Positions 22,440-35,109 are shown, counted from the stretch's first letter. The stretch is DNA of 64,000 nucleotides from Collybia mongolica (GCA_013420905.1 JAAXNY010000001.1:186001-250000), one strand, 5' to 3'. Made by a program: numbers and translations. The notes: generated by a model not told the origin, from the sequence alone.

Positions 22440-23710
22440 CCAATCTGAACGCAAAGGCAGCCTTCGCTCCTTTTATTGCTACTTACTGTCTTTTGATCCA
22501 GCGCCTAGTTACCTGAAATGGTCTATCCATGCGGTGCAAAACGAAAGAAAAAAAGATAAATGCAGACCTATGTAAAACCTATATGGTCTCGCTCGAGATC
22601 AGGGTTTCCATCGTTTCGTTTGATATTTCAGACTTAAGGATAGTGGTATCACCCCCGCACCATCATTTACTTATCCGAAGGTCAATAATCTTTCGATCTG
22701 GGGAATATCCTATCAAGTGGCGCTGCGAGTTCGCCTCACTCTGGGTGGACCTCGAGTAGGGGTTGTCTGAGAATGGCACCGTTGGTCGATGTATTACCAG
22801 AGACGTTGATGGCCTGGATGGCTGGGATGCTTTGGCCATCGCGGCACTGCGGGCGATTCTCTAAACCCGAATGCCTTGTTCAAGTTATTGATGAATGTTG
22901 ATACTGATTACTCGCTTGTCAAGGCGTTCGACAAAAGTAGCAGCTTTTTAAACGGCATTGTTGAGCACCCCTTTTAGAAAGCTTTCCGAACAAGTTGGTG
23001 AAAGGCACCGAAGTCAATAGATTGTTATCGCAGGGACGCCGAGGATACTTATTGAGTAATTTGTGTCAGGCATCATCATTGATGATCACAACCGAACGCG
23101 GATGGAGCAATCCGAGAACTAGTTCTGGTATTCATAGACCTCGACGCATGGAATGACCTCTTTCGATCTCGATCCATAGTCATGTTCCGACACCTTAGAA
23201 CGAAAAATTTCGGCATGATGAACGCCCAAACACCAGACACTGCTATGAGGGCGATTAGAAACGGGATCCTGGATAAGCCCGAGGTGCTGGTAATGAAGGA
23301 GCGTGGAAGGGCTCACAGTTCTTGGATGCAAATTCGAGATTATAATATGTATACATGGTAAGTCCCAGCAGCGAGGGTTGTAAGCTTGACTGATCGCAGT
23401 TTGTGTCGTGGTTGTATTCTGACCAAACGTTCCCAGGAGCCGTTAATATAACCTCCTAAGGCAGCGATCGGGGTGGGCCACCACACAACCCGCGTACCGC
23501 AACAACGAGTGAAAGTAGAAAGCGCGTGTTGTTAGGTGGAGGCTATGGTGCAGGTTTTTCAAATTATTTGCATAAAGGGCGCTCTGATACTCCGAGAAGA
23601 CCGATTAAACAAAGGTTAATATACTTCGCCACACGTGTCATATGTCTCAACATACAAACCGTCGAGGCATTGACTATCATTCCGATAAAGAGAAGAAACG
23701 GTCGAGGTAT
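22440..23710. other. Intergenic; junction of duplicated blocks
   Basis: No gene recognised. From about 23290 the sequence begins to resemble 52555 onward (shared stretches such as GGCTCACAGTTC and AAGTCCCAG.AG.GAGGGTT), marking the left end of the direct duplication that contains the Alba-MIS12 pair. Confidence 0.5.
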
Positions 23711-23719
23711 CACATAAAA

Positions 23720-24200
23720 CTCACTGCTTCTGCCCGGGTAAAATCGGCGACTGGTTCATCGGCACTTTCGACCTTGTCCGCTCCTGGTGAAGTTCAAGAG
23801 GGCCCAAATCTTCAAGGCACCCAATTTCGTCGTATTGATGCAGTTCTGATATTCTCGTAGAGTGTTTAAGTTCAAAAGTCTTGAAGTATTCTCACTTGGT
23901 GATTTTACAAGAGATATCAATCATGGTACTACTATTGTGGTGTTTGAAAACGACCTAGCAGGGTGCTCTGGATCCTGAGCGTCATGTAGGAAATGTATGC
24001 CCTGCTGAAAGCGTATGCGGAGCAATGGGTCTGCCTTCATGCTTCTAAATGTATCAAGATTTAATACATATTGTACAGGGACTGAAAATGACGTGAGACG
24101 AACTTGAAGAGAATTGAGAGCAAACGTTATAAAGTGTGTATTGTGGCCTAGTTGTACCTTCATTTTCTGTTGTGTGGGAATCGATGTGTGCCTCAGCCAT
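23720..24200 (-). pseudogene. Decayed Alba-domain gene (copy A)
   Basis: The ATG at 24200 begins MAEAHIDSHTTENEG, parallel to the intact gene at 52944-53796. The region matching its Alba-like segment follows (FALNSLQVRLTSFS..). Substitutions and small indels break the frame, the 'RITNHGKMRTW' part is altered, and the 3' exons are largely missing or scrambled between 23400 and 23720. It keeps the same divergent position next to a MIS12 copy. Direct duplicate of the 52.9-55.0 kb pair. Confidence 0.75.
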
Positions 24201-24317
24201 ATTGAAGGAACTTGGGAATGGTAATAAGATTGTTTGAGGGTTAGTGGTAAAGGAAAATATAATCCAAACGTGCCTTCAGCAGTATGTGTTTGGCGATGTT
24301 TCTTTCAAGGGCTGGCA

Positions 24318-24357
24318 TCACGGGATGTTGGGTTGTGTCCCCGTGATGTCCGCGTGA
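24318..24357. promoter_or_regulatory. Conserved TCACGGG/CCCCGTGA motif cluster (copy A)
   Basis: TCACGGG at 24318, CCCCGTGA at 24339 and the variant CCGCGTGA at 24350, lying between the Alba and MIS12 pseudogenes. The same spaced trio is present in the intact copy at 53911-53950. The third site has changed here. Confidence 0.45.
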
Positions 24358-24486
24358 TTCTGAAGCGGGCAACTCAACACAGCTCTTTCCACTTTCTTCC
24401 TAACTCAACGACAGAAAACTCGAACCTATCGGTGAGATCAGGCCTGCCCTACTTCTACAATCTCTCCGACTCTGACACTTTAAGAG

Positions 24487-24965
24487 ATGGAGGGACCAGC
24501 TGATGGGAAGGCTGTGACAAAATCCGCACACCACTCTTGCTTTCTGAAATTTTGGATTTCTTGCCACAACTAGCCCCAGACGACGCCATTAAAAAAAAAT
24601 TCGCGAACAACGCGATAGGATCAATAATATAGAAGATTTACTCGAAAAATATGCGGATGAACACCCCAAACGGGAAGGCGGGGACTGGGATAGTACACAG
24701 GAGGTCGAGCGAGGGCTTGTAGCGTTCTAAATGCTGGTAAAGTACCACACAGACATCGCATTTGACTTCTTCGAGGCACGGTCGCTACGCAACATCTACG
24801 CTATGCCGCTGGGATTGTCTGTTGTCCTCCCACATCGACAGGGCCCGGAGCTTATCAGACAGCAGAAAGGAAACAAGAATTGCTTGACGAAGTAGAGTTG
24901 AAGAAGCGGGTCGGCGACGTGCGTGTTCTAAGCTTTTGCGTCTGTTTCGACATCCTGATGCGGTT
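24487..24965 (+). pseudogene. Decayed MIS12/Mtw1 kinetochore gene (copy A)
   Basis: The first codons (MEGPADGKAVTKS) match the intact gene at 54071. Then a small deletion shifts the frame after ACAAAATCC, a run of nine A's replaces coding sequence near 24592, and an in-frame TAA interrupts the segment equivalent to LVAFQTLLEYH near 24728. Only the first exon is recognisable as a continuous alignment. The second exon is mostly deleted, with small fragments (CGTCTCTCCATCCT) near 25000. A single intact MIS12 elsewhere in the window makes this copy dispensable. Confidence 0.85.
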
Positions 24966-25029
24966 CCAGTGACGGCATCTTTTTCTCCCTTCCCGCCGTC
25001 TCTCCATCCTCCATTCCGTTCCATTGCAA

Positions 25030-27060
25030 AAGTCCAATCCCCGGTATAAAGCTAAGGAACCCTCTGCTACGATATGCTACGGCACTGCAAATCTAAAACA
25101 GTTCCAACGCTACGGTATGTTCTTATGTATCATCTTGTAACTCATTTGTATCACTCAACACAGCCTATATACAGGGAACAGCGAATGAATACGAACAGCC
25201 CGCGTGAGAAAATGGGTGGCTGAACAACTGCTGAGATCCTTTCTGTGCCAACGCAACAAACCCACACCCACCTAATTCATTTCAAAGCCAACACACGGCA
25301 TCAAGGGTTTTCCAAAACCATTTTATTCATGGACTAATCCATATAACACGACCAAGCCTACAACATGTAGGAAGCGGGACGGAGGTTTTGTGACGAAGAA
25401 TTTGACTACGATCCGATAGCATAACTCCTTGTCTGGATACTCCGAAAACCCTTCCAGCGTCGTCACCCCTGTTTCCCAGTGGAGTCTTCGCTTTTCAAAC
25501 CTTCGAGAACACGATGGCCACCGGTGATAGCGCTCTTCTTGCGCTTTGTCGCGTGAGTTGGCGAGGAAGCGTGACATAAGGGTCTTTTACAGAAAGGGGT
25601 TAGCTGAGGGCAAGGTACACGAGCCATACTCGATGTCCAACGACGTCCTCGTGTCATCCCTATTAGCCTATTGTTGTTCCTGTTTGAGTGAGGCACCCTT
25701 TCTACCGGTGCGTAAACTCTAATTACGAAGACCTGAATCCTCTAACACCAAAATCGCAGACCATCCCCCAGCCCGTCTCTCCCCCCATTCCCCACCTCAC
25801 ATCCAACCTTACCAGGTTGCCGCCCTCCACGTCAACGTCAGTGAGAGCACACATAACTGACCTTTGTGGCCATCGAATCACGGATGCTCCGCAGCGCCCT
25901 CTCCGTCGTGATCCAATGGTGGAGGGGAGGTGAGAGCCAGTATGGCGATACATTCAGGACGCAAACGGAACGTACGACATCTCCGTGTCGCCTCGACAAA
26001 CGGTTCATAGGCCCCATCAACACAAGGACATCCTTTCTGCGGGTGTAAGACCCTGTCCACCGATATCAATCATCCAGGTCTTCCGAAATGAACGCTCCAG
26101 GCCATCATACACCGTTCATGCCCCACGTCGTGGTCACTCAAAAAGCTATCCGACACGAAGCAGCTAACTTGCAATACAAAGCGGATACACAGTGCACAAG
26201 CGCCTCGCTGGCAGACGCTGGGAGGGGATATGAGGTATTGGACATTGTTGTTGTCATGGCTGGAGGGGAGAGTCGGTGATGCGATAGACCCAGGGCAGAC
26301 ACGTAGCACACTCGACTTCGTGCCCAACAGTGTCTTGCAGGGAGTGTCGGCTACGGATGTCTGAACCCTCTAAACCAAACATTCCAGGTTTTTGCATAGC
26401 GTATCTCCGTTTTCCCCGCCACGTTAACAACTTAACGAATTCATCACATCCGAACATCGTTAGTGGCACACGCAACCCATGGACACTCCACAGCACCTTC
26501 GCGTCACTATCTGACATGCAGGACGGAGGGGACGGGGCAGGAATGAGGCTAGCGGTTAGATCTCGTCGTTGGCATGGCTACAGGGGTGGGGTAGTGGGGC
26601 AGCGAACTTGAGACGGGTGGTAGGAGACAGCAGCCAATTAGATCTGAGCCAACCCGTTTCTTTGGGGCAAATCCTATATCACGTGATATATTGGTCACAA
26701 ATATGGACATTGTTTAAAGTTGCGACCAGGAAGAGAGTAATTCGCGCACATATGTTGGTAGTGACCTAATCGAATGATAAAGCTGATCTGTTTTATAGCG
26801 GGAGCAAATAGTGAGTCAAATCTTGCGCCATGGGTAATTTGCCGACGTTTCTGGCTGATTCTTCCCTCGCCTCTAATTAGAACAACTTGATGAGCAGCAG
26901 GACTGGGGATGAGTAATATCTCCATCGTCGCTTAAGCGCTCAAATTCCACAAGCCCCCCTTGCTTGCCAAGCAGTATCACTCGAAGGATATCTAAACAGG
27001 ACACAGTTGTAGCTACTCCGACACCAATCCTCCACGCTGCCCGCCAAAATCACATCATCT
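25030..27060. other. Intergenic, no convincing gene
   Basis: Several short overlapping frames on both strands but no recognisable domain. The part from about 26670 to 27060 is the upstream region of the SDR gene and resembles the inverted region at 61270-61650. Confidence 0.45.
26675..26690. promoter_or_regulatory. Palindromic E-box upstream of SDR gene copy A
   Basis: TATATCACGTGATATA is a perfect 16-base palindrome centred on CACGTG, about 380 bases before the ATG at 27069. The paralogue has AATCACGTGATATT at a matching distance (61636-61649). CACGTG is the core site for bHLH regulators. Confidence 0.5.
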
Positions 27061-27068
27061 CAATAGGA

Positions 27069-28514
27069 ATGTCAAGTAATAAAATCAAATTTTTCATCAC
27101 GGGCGCGACGGGTTTGTCTTCTCAAAACATAAATTGATCAATGAGCATATCCTGACCCCTTTATAGGGTATATTGGAGGATCTGTTGTCCTGCGCTTGCT
27201 AAACCATCCGAGTGCATCCTCCTTCCATCTCACTATCCTCGTTCGCGCGGCTGAAAAGGCAGAGAAATTCAAGAAACTCGGTCTTAATGCAGTCGTCGGC
27301 TCACACTCTAATCTGCCTCTCGTCGAGAAATTAGCATCTGAAGCCGACGTCGTCATTGCTATGGTCCGTCGAACTTTGATATGAGTATTTTGAGGATACC
27401 ATAATCTCAGATCATATGACCCTTTCATAGGCCGATGCATACAGCCTCGAAGCCGCCCAAGCCACTCTGCAGGGGTTGAAGAAGAGGCATGCCATGACAG
27501 GCGTTAAACCTATATTTATTCATACTGTGCGTCATCTATGATATGCTTGACCTTTAAACATAGTTCATAAATTAGCAATTGCATCCTAGTCAGGCACTGG
27601 TAAACAGTTTGGGCAAGCTAGGCGTGGTAAAGGCTGATGGATATTCTATAGGTATCCTTGCTGACACAGCTGGCGGCATGTACGCATGCGACACCATCTA
27701 CGACGATGCAGACCCCGAACAAATTGAAACTCTTCCCCCAACCCAGCCACATCGCAACGTTGACTTGGAAGTCCTCACGGCAGACAAACAAGGTGTGTGA
27801 GATTTACAAGTAATTCAGCAACCTAATTGTCCAACGCAAATTGATTCAAAAGGCTATGTCAATGCATATATCGTCGTCCCCTCGTCAATATACGGCGTTG
27901 CTATCGGTAAACTTGTCGATCTTGGACTTCAAAATGCCCACTCCGTAGTGGTTCCACATTTGGTTGATGCGTCTTTGGCCCGAGGGCAAGGCGGAATGAT
28001 GGGTAAGGGCAAGAGCATTTGGCCTAACGTCCATGTCGAAGACGGTGCGCGTATACTCAAATATTCGGAAAACCGAACTAAGCGCCGAGCTTCAGCTGTT
28101 GATCTCTATATTATCCTCTACGATGCTATTGTTGCGAACCCGGACAAAGTTGGACATGGCCGTGAGGGTATTTATTTTGTTGAAAACGGCGAGCACACCT
28201 TGTATGACGTCGGAAAGGCAATCGCGCAGGCCCTTGTGGATGTTGGGAAAGGCCAGAGCACCGAACCAACAACATTTACCAAGGAAGAGCTTGACAAATA
28301 TTTTGGAGTATGTACATGTTGCTCGTCTATTATACAGCTTCCGCGTACTCACTATAGATAGGGCTCTCATTTTTACGGTTCCAACTCCCGCTGTCGCGGT
28401 AACCGGTCCCGCTCCCTTGGTTGGAATCCGACCCGTACCACTACCGATTTCCTCGCAAGCATCAAGGAAGAAGTGGAGACGGCTATTAAGAGAAAACCCG
28501 CACAATTTCCTTAG
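27069..28514 (+). CDS. NAD(P)-binding extended SDR, epimerase-like (copy A)
   Basis: Starts at ATG 27069 (MSSNKIKFFITGATG). An intron splits the Rossmann motif: GAT|GYIGGS gives the TGATGYIGG nucleotide-binding loop. Then come LTILVRAAEKAEKFKKLGLN, SEADVVIAM, SGTG|VLADTAGGMYA across a GTAAAC..TATAG intron, QPHRNVDLEVL, KSIWPNVHVED, DLYIILYDAI, EGIYFVENGEHTLYDV and a C-terminal region ending at 28514. About seven introns, all of which splice in frame, so the gene looks intact. The layout is that of atypical extended SDRs related to nucleotide-sugar epimerases and NmrA-like proteins; the substrate cannot be read from sequence. The inverted paralogue lies at 59831-61266. Confidence 0.78.
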
Positions 28515-28879
28515 CGCTTTGCGTGCAATGTTTTCTAGCCTTCTCATACTCTCGAGCTCCAGACTTTACTGCACCTCGCGTCATTTCACTGCGATCGAAC
28601 GAGCAATGGTAGCTGCGCTACGTTTTATTTTGCATTTGGGGTTGGCATAATTGCCCGTTGGTGCAGTTACAATAACTATATAGGTTAGAATACATTGCTT
28701 CGAAATGAAATATGTACACGTAATTGTACAGATGATTGGGAGAATTAACCTTCAAAGGCCCCATGAAATATCTTTGGGCAAGCTGGGATCCCATCGATGG
28801 CATGCGAGATGAGAATAAAGAGCTGTGTTGGTCCCAGTCGAAGAGGTCGATTCACAAGTGATGAGTTCGTTTATCACCT

Positions 28880-29977
28880 TCAAGATACTGTGCACATCCT
28901 GTCATAATGCATAAACAACAGTTCGAGCAGCCACAAGATGAAATCACTTACTTGGTATCCATTTTCCTCTAGGATGTTTTGATTCATGACAACGTACGCA
29001 TGGCATTGCTGCAAGAAATGTACACCAAGTTGGGGAGCGACATGTGATGCAGCACGGGTCAACACGGTGTGTAGCAGGTAGCTGTCGTTGGCGCTCAGCA
29101 GATTTTCGGCAAGGTAGAGCGTAGACGATTCCATTGTCTGAACAGGGACAAGCCCCATTGCGAATAAATCGCCGAAGATAACAGTTGCAGCAACGAGTGG
29201 AGTGTTGGCGTCCTCCGTATCGTTGATACAAAGGCTGGGTTCTTTAGCCTCATAGGTCATCGAAGGTGTGGGCGAAGCACATGATACTATAATCCGTGGT
29301 GTCGATCGGCCCATCATGGGAGGAACACGTTCTACATCAGAATGGCCACAGTCTTCTTCATACAATGCACTATAAGTAAACTCATCCAATCGCGGGTTAG
29401 ATGCTTTGAACAGTAAATCGTCCTCGTCAGAAGACGTTTCGGGGTTCTCGTATGTCCTAGTTTCAACATCAGATGCTTCCGATAAACGTTTGATATCATC
29501 CTAGAGATCAGTAATGGAGGACTTGAGAACAGGACAGCATTCCACACAAAAGACTTACCGCCCAGCTCGTGAAGAACTTCGATGCAGCCAAATCGACCAA
29601 CTCATCTACGAAATCTTTCCGCCACCGCGGATTTAGCCAAAACAGTTCCTTCGCAACCGAACGCGCTATGAGTGCAACAGTCCGCGCATGACTGGGTCTC
29701 GAGAGCGCGACTGCGTAGACAGTTTTAGCGACGTCCTGAGGCCGATAAGGATAATAGTCCGTGCCGGCTAGGGCCGATACCAGCTCTTGAGCCTTCTTCT
29801 CGATGTAACGTGGGTGGCAAGTAAAATAATAGCGGCGCGAATCCATTGAATCGGTGTAAGAGATGTGAAGGGAGCTACACATGTGAAGACCGGCGACTGT
29901 TGCGCTTTAAGGAATGAATCGAAGGGCCCATGCTCGTCCGTTGCACTGTTCACCATAGCTGTGTTGGTGGCACCCAT
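28880..29977 (-). CDS. Uncharacterised helical protein, possibly MIF4G-like
   Basis: Three or more exons. One likely start is ATG 29977 (MGATNTAMVNSATDEHGPF). The exon at 29880-29560 gives KKAQELVSALAGTDYYPYRP and SHARTVALIARSVAKELFWL. The last exon gives DDIKRLSEASDVETRTYENP, then PLVAATVIFGDLFAMGLVPV, LLSANDSYLLHTVLTRAASH and a C-terminus at 28880. The helical pairs with 'IFGDLFAMGLV' resemble the second half of MIF4G (eIF4G-type) repeats, but the match is weak and made from memory only. No signal or membrane segment. The first intron is the least certain (about 80 bases, acceptor ATCGAG). Confidence 0.55.
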
Positions 29978-30476
29978 ACAAATACCTTTGTACGCGTTTT
30001 AAACGAGTCAAGGGTAACCATCGACGATCACCAGAGGTCCTGAACTGATTCATTGTAAAACGGAATTTATCGTCCCTGTGGCCTAGGCTTTTATCATTTA
30101 ATGAAGTGTAAATCGGTGGCAATCGATGGAGCTTGGCAGGTACTTCCAAAGTACTTTAACGCTTTTTACAGTCAATGCCACCAATGTCGTGGATTTCAAC
30201 GTTAATAAGATCCGGGTAGAAGTCGTAGGAGACCACCGCGATGTACAAAGAAAGTTCGGCTGGCATGTAGTGATTCCACGTGATCACTATCTTCACTCAC
30301 ATGACCGTCCTTCAACACGCGAGTCAATGTCAGGTCATACACATATTCCATATTTGTTATTTACAAAAAGAAAACTTTCAAAGGATAGAGCATAATTTTA
30401 TAGTACAACAGACAAGAAACCTCTGTAGATGGGAAGTCTGGCGCTTCATGAGTACATACCTTTACGTTCTTAATAC

Positions 30477-32417
30477 TTACACTTTGACCCTGCGCACTTC
30501 CCAACGAACCTTCTCGTCGTCTTTCACGAGTACAATAACCTTCCCACCTCCCTCCTCCCAATAATCGAGCCTCCGCAGTTTCATACACTTCCAAGCCAAG
30601 GTGCTAGCAACTTCGTCGTTCTTGCGAATCCTGCTGCGATCCGTCATCGAAATATTAGTACTCATGGGAGTGGCTGAGGGGGCTGCGGCTTGCGGCGAAA
30701 CCTCATAGAAGAACTTGATGCCATGGAACACGGTCAAGTCAGGCAGTTCAGAAAGGAGGGTGGCCCACTCGACCGTGTTGGGCACAACAGCCCCAGGTCC
30801 GGATCGTGTGCCGGCTTTCTTTCCGACATCTAACCATGTGAGCCCTGGTGAGCTCTCAATAAGGCGCCTGATATCCTCTTGTTCGCTCCATCCATTGAGT
30901 TCCACGCGCCTCACTGTCTTCCCCTGCCACTTAAGATTGTTGAGGAAAACGGAGTCTGGGTCCCTGCTGCCACCCTGTGACCCGGAGAGGCGGAAGCCTT
31001 TCAATGTTTCCAACGGTCGTATAGAGTCACACGGACACTCCAAGAGCGCGTTTGCAATTTCCTTGTTGGCTTGAAGCTCTCGTAGACGAGGCAAAGAATT
31101 TGGGGGCAAAGTTAAACGGGGGGCGGTTGCTCCTCCGGGGTTGGTATAAATACCAACATCAAGATGGAGAACCTCGAGGTTAACATGAGCGGACAGAAAT
31201 GCGGAAGCGGAGTCAAAACCCGTGATGGAGGAACAGCGAAGGTTAGTGAGAGTTAGGGATGTGAGCTGTGGCCAGCGGCTATATAGAAGTAGCTCATCTG
31301 CTGAGGGACGGGACGTAGACGCATTCGCCCCTGTGCGTGGTGGGTTATACGCGATATCCAGAGACTAGTAAACTGTCAATATGCCAACAATAAAAAGTAG
31401 GTTATCCTTACTTTCAAGTTTGGGCAATGATTAAGTATACCTGAAATACGAGACAGGTTTGGATGTTTTGTCGAGCCGTATACGTGAGGTGTGGATCGCA
31501 ACGCGACCATCTGCATTTCGGGGAGCTACGAGTACTTTATTACTCGAAAACGTCTAACTCATACAGGTACTTACCACTATAGGCCGTCGTGCCTTTTTAT
31601 TGTTCTCTTCGACGTCACGCTGGGAAAAGACAAGATTGTCGTTGATCTCCACTTCGCGGAGAGAGTAACATTTCAATAGCGTTGGCCAAACGTTGTCAAT
31701 GGAGATCGGGGAGTGATTGCACGACCAAGTAAACGCGGAGAGCGCTGTCATCTTCGCAAGAGCAGCCACGAGATACCTCTCCTGTTTATCGTGTAAACCC
31801 AGCTCATCGTCCGTAGATTCCAGATCAGTATCCGTGGTGAGAATCCCAGAGGGCAGAATTTCTGGCTCTGTGCACCTCTCATCCAGGATCTCAAGTCTTC
31901 TGACATTTCTCGCGAGCGACCGGTTGATGATGAGGTGATTCCAAACGCTGATGGAGCTGACCTTGCAACGGATGGTGCGGTACTGGTAATGCCGCGGAAA
32001 TACAACGTCGTGCATCCGTCGACACGAAAGGGCCAGCGACAGAAGATCCCGCTTAGAGTCGACATGGAAGATGACGGAGTCGAGGACCTCTGTGGGTTGG
32101 CGCGTAATCGTTCGACGAGAGGGTGCAAGCCCTACGAATGGCTCCACAATCGCCAGAAGATGGAGTGAGAGTTTGTGCTCATCTGGGGTCAGTTTGAACT
32201 GACATCCGCCGATGCGTGATGGTAGAGACCCCAATAACTTTATCAGCGTGTTGAACGCGAAGAAAGGATCCGTACGATCATACGAGTTGAGGTTGATGTC
32301 CAAAGCCTGGGCGCTCTTCTTCGTTCGAGCCTTGGCCTGAGTCGAACTGGACGAAACCTTTGACGATTTTGTTCGGGGTGGAGGCGCCCATGTCGTTGAG
32401 GACAACGTCGAGTTCAT
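30477..32417 (-). CDS. F-box protein with leucine-rich-repeat-like C-terminus
   Basis: Starts at ATG 32417 (MNSTLSSTTWAPPPRTKSSK). At about residues 105-150 an F-box reads TEVLDSVIFHVDSKRDLLSL and ALSCRRMHDVVFPRHYQYRT, the typical mushroom form. Leucine-rich stretches follow (LARNVRRLEILDE; MTALSAFTWSCNH; YSLREVEINDN; LTSLTLTNLRC; VNLEVLHLDVG; LPRLRELQANKE; SPGLTWLDVG). Two clean introns (GTAAGT..CGTAG near 31565-31515 and GTAAGG..CTAG near 31410-31365) join the frames. Stop at 30477. F-box proteins recruit substrates to SCF ubiquitin ligases through Skp1. Mushrooms carry large, fast-evolving F-box families; the substrate here is unknown. Confidence 0.8.
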
Positions 32418-32429
32418 TGTCGTCCACAC

Positions 32430-34160
32430 TCAAAGAGAAACAATCAACAGCTTTACTTGATGATATACACAGCATCACGTCCCTGAAAACAATCAATATG
32501 GATCTCCGGTAGTGTCGACTAAGCGTCCAACGTTCCACGCCTTGGTTCTTGGACGTCCAAACGAGGGTCACGAGTGCTCTGTGGTCCAAGGAACCTCGTC
32601 TACGGCACCGACTCCGTGCAGAGCGGATCACCAGATTGTTGAGCGTCTATTAAACAAAAATATTCGCCAGCTGACCAAAAACATCCTCCTCGCCATAAAT
32701 GCTATTCTCAAGCACCCAGTACTCAATTCTTATAGACATACGCACTATGTATACAGGTCAATAGGTGACAATATCATAGAATTATAAATCTGAATAGACG
32801 ACACCTTACACTAAATGCCGTTGACCGTTGAGCCTTTGCAGTATCCACAATTTCCCTTTGTTTTTGAAATCAAGGAGGGGCATAATTGGGAAGTGAGTAC
32901 CTTCTACGCCCAGGAGATAGATATTTTCAAACAGCAAGTTGGACGTAAAGGCCTGTAAAGCTCGCGATCAGTGGGTGAATAATATGTCCTATGAAAATGC
33001 ACTTGTGTAGCCTTCTGCTACTCATTGGCCATCGACGACGATAGGATGGAAATGAGTCACTAATCCGACTGTAAACTGTACCTATACGCTCGCCTATCAA
33101 GTTATGACGGGTATTTTATCTGATGCTGAGTATTGTCTCTCATCTAGAAACCTCGCGCATGTCGAAATCGGGGAGGCCTGATCCAGCCGATTCGGGTGAA
33201 TAGAACGTGCAACGCGAGACGTGTTCCGGTTCACTGAATATCAGGGTCCGGAGCTGTATTTCTTTCAATTGCCTCCAGGTATACGTGAGCTCCGAATCGG
33301 AGGAGTCGTAAGCCGGCAGCCAGACGGCCTCAGGTTCAATCCGACTGGCGACCATGATGGTACTCACCAAGAAAACCCATTGCGTTATCTCAATGCTATC
33401 ACAAGGCTTTGTTCATTATCCTTGATCACATGTTTCTGGAAATGAGCTCAAGACCACATGTAGTCCCGACGCAGTCCGGCGAAAGGCAAGCCCGACACGT
33501 ATCTCAATGCCTGGCCGATTGTCCATCCCAATTTTACCCGTTAATGAATAATACGGGGCCCACAACAGCTTGACCGGTCGTGACTATCCGCCGAGCGCGT
33601 CCTATCCATCGTAAACATATAAAATCCCGAAACGGCAGAGCTTCATTTGTGTGTCCGATATCGCAGAGCTACTCTTGTTCCTCTCCAAGGCAGTGTCGAC
33701 TCTACATACACGCGTTATTGAGCCTGCAGTCCATTTCACACGAACCTCCCCGAACCCCCCGTCTATACGTGAGCGCGAGACGGAGAACCCACAAGCCGGT
33801 GCATGACCTTCTTCGGGAGCCCTTGCTCACTTCATCTCACTTGTGTCCACAACCTCTCGGCGGGATACCACCTCGGGACGTTTGTCATCTTTTACCGAAT
33901 CGGGCCCCCTTTCAACAAAGCATCTGCTAGATCCACTAATTTTTCGACTGCCGTAATTTTTGTAGAAGAACATGCACTGACCTCGAACAACTTGAACTCA
34001 TGTCCACGTTTTTCATTTCTGACATCTAGGGTCCTATTGTCATTATCGTAAACTGCGCGTCGTGACATCACTGACATACTGGGACCAGAGCAAACGCCCT
34101 CCACAACCATCTGGTTCTCCCTCCACGCTAAGTCCGTATGTGCACCCAACCACCTGCATT
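32430..34160. other. Intergenic with isolated exon-like frames
   Basis: No complete gene seen. Minus-strand frames at 33140-33370 and 33892-34149 (the latter with FKLFEVSACSSTKITAVEK) could be exon fragments, but I find no partner exons or known family. Confidence 0.35.
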
Positions 34161-34171
34161 ACACTCCTGCC

Positions 34172-35009
34172 TCATGATGCAATTTCTCTCCTATCCGCTT
34201 CGTCTAATTCTCTCTGCCGTTTCATTCGTTCGACCTTAAGTTCTGCTTCCATTTCCTTCATAGCCATCTCTATCCAGGCCGGAAATCCACCTTGTTCATA
34301 TGCCGCCTCCAGTCGTTTCTCAGCATCCGCCCAGTTCCAAGATGGATCGGGTTCTGAATCGATGGCCGGAACTTCAGCGTCGTCCGATTCTGGAGGCCTG
34401 TGGATCTGCAAAGTCAAGCTTGGCAGCCGCCTCCACACCGCCAACCGCATCCGTTGTGCAAATTCTCGAGTCTGACAAATTTCATCAGTTAACACGACAT
34501 TAACCCGAAGTATAACCACGCACATCTTGCACCCCCATCACACTCTTCACCCCCAACGTAAGAGCTACCGCACTGACTGTCACAATCCCCGTAGCTATTC
34601 CGAAAGCCTTTCCTGCGTAGATAGCCGTGCTGAAGTCAACCCTAGAAATTGCGGAGAGAAGTTCCCCAGTCCCGGGAGAGCTATGTTCCACAGTCGAAGA
34701 CGTTGAAGTTGATGTCGTTTCAGACGCCAGAGCACTACCTTTCCGGCCCAAAGGAGTTGACGAACCACCGGTGCGTCGTGGAGGTGCCGCCGATGAATCT
34801 TTGAGTGCAGTCCGCACGACCGAGGTCCGTTGTCTTGCCAAGTATATGAGAGGTATACCTAACGCAAAACTCGTTCCAACGAACTGAAGATGGATGGTTA
34901 TGATATGACATAGTAATATACTCTTCAAACTTACCGCAGCTATAGGAATCCATGGTGGTACCCGCTTGGACTCTTTTTGTAACACTGTCGACTCGGATGT
35001 CGGTGGCAT
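34172..35009 (-). CDS. TMEM242-like mitochondrial inner-membrane protein
   Basis: Starts at ATG 35009 (MPPTSESTVLQKESKRVPPW). A 60-base GTAAGT..TTCAG intron joins PWIPIAA to FVGTSFALGIPLIYLARQR, the first membrane segment. A low-complexity Ser/Thr linker follows, then a second segment (GKAFGIATGIVTVSAVALTL) and GVKSVMGVQDTREFAQRMRL across a second intron. The C-terminus is a charged helix ending at 34172. The two membrane segments and the GVKSxxGVxDxxEF signature resemble TMEM242, which in animals helps assemble the ATP-synthase c-ring. The fungal relatives are poorly studied, so the role is inferred. Length is about 230 residues. Confidence 0.68.
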
Positions 35010-35109
35010 GAACACTGAGAGAAGTACGAACGTCGATATCCGTTCACCGATGCCCAACGTATCCCTAGATGATTCCTATGTCTTCCCCACCGTGGCGCCG
35101 GGCACAGGT

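Noticed and set aside
25700..26600. Overlapping frames on both strands as a gene pair
   Set aside because: Low-complexity composition, no domain, no consistent splicing; treated as intergenic.
33892..34149. Minus-strand frame as an extra exon of the TMEM242-like gene
   Set aside because: The TMEM242-like frame already ends at a stop at 34172 upstream of it, and no splice signals link the two.
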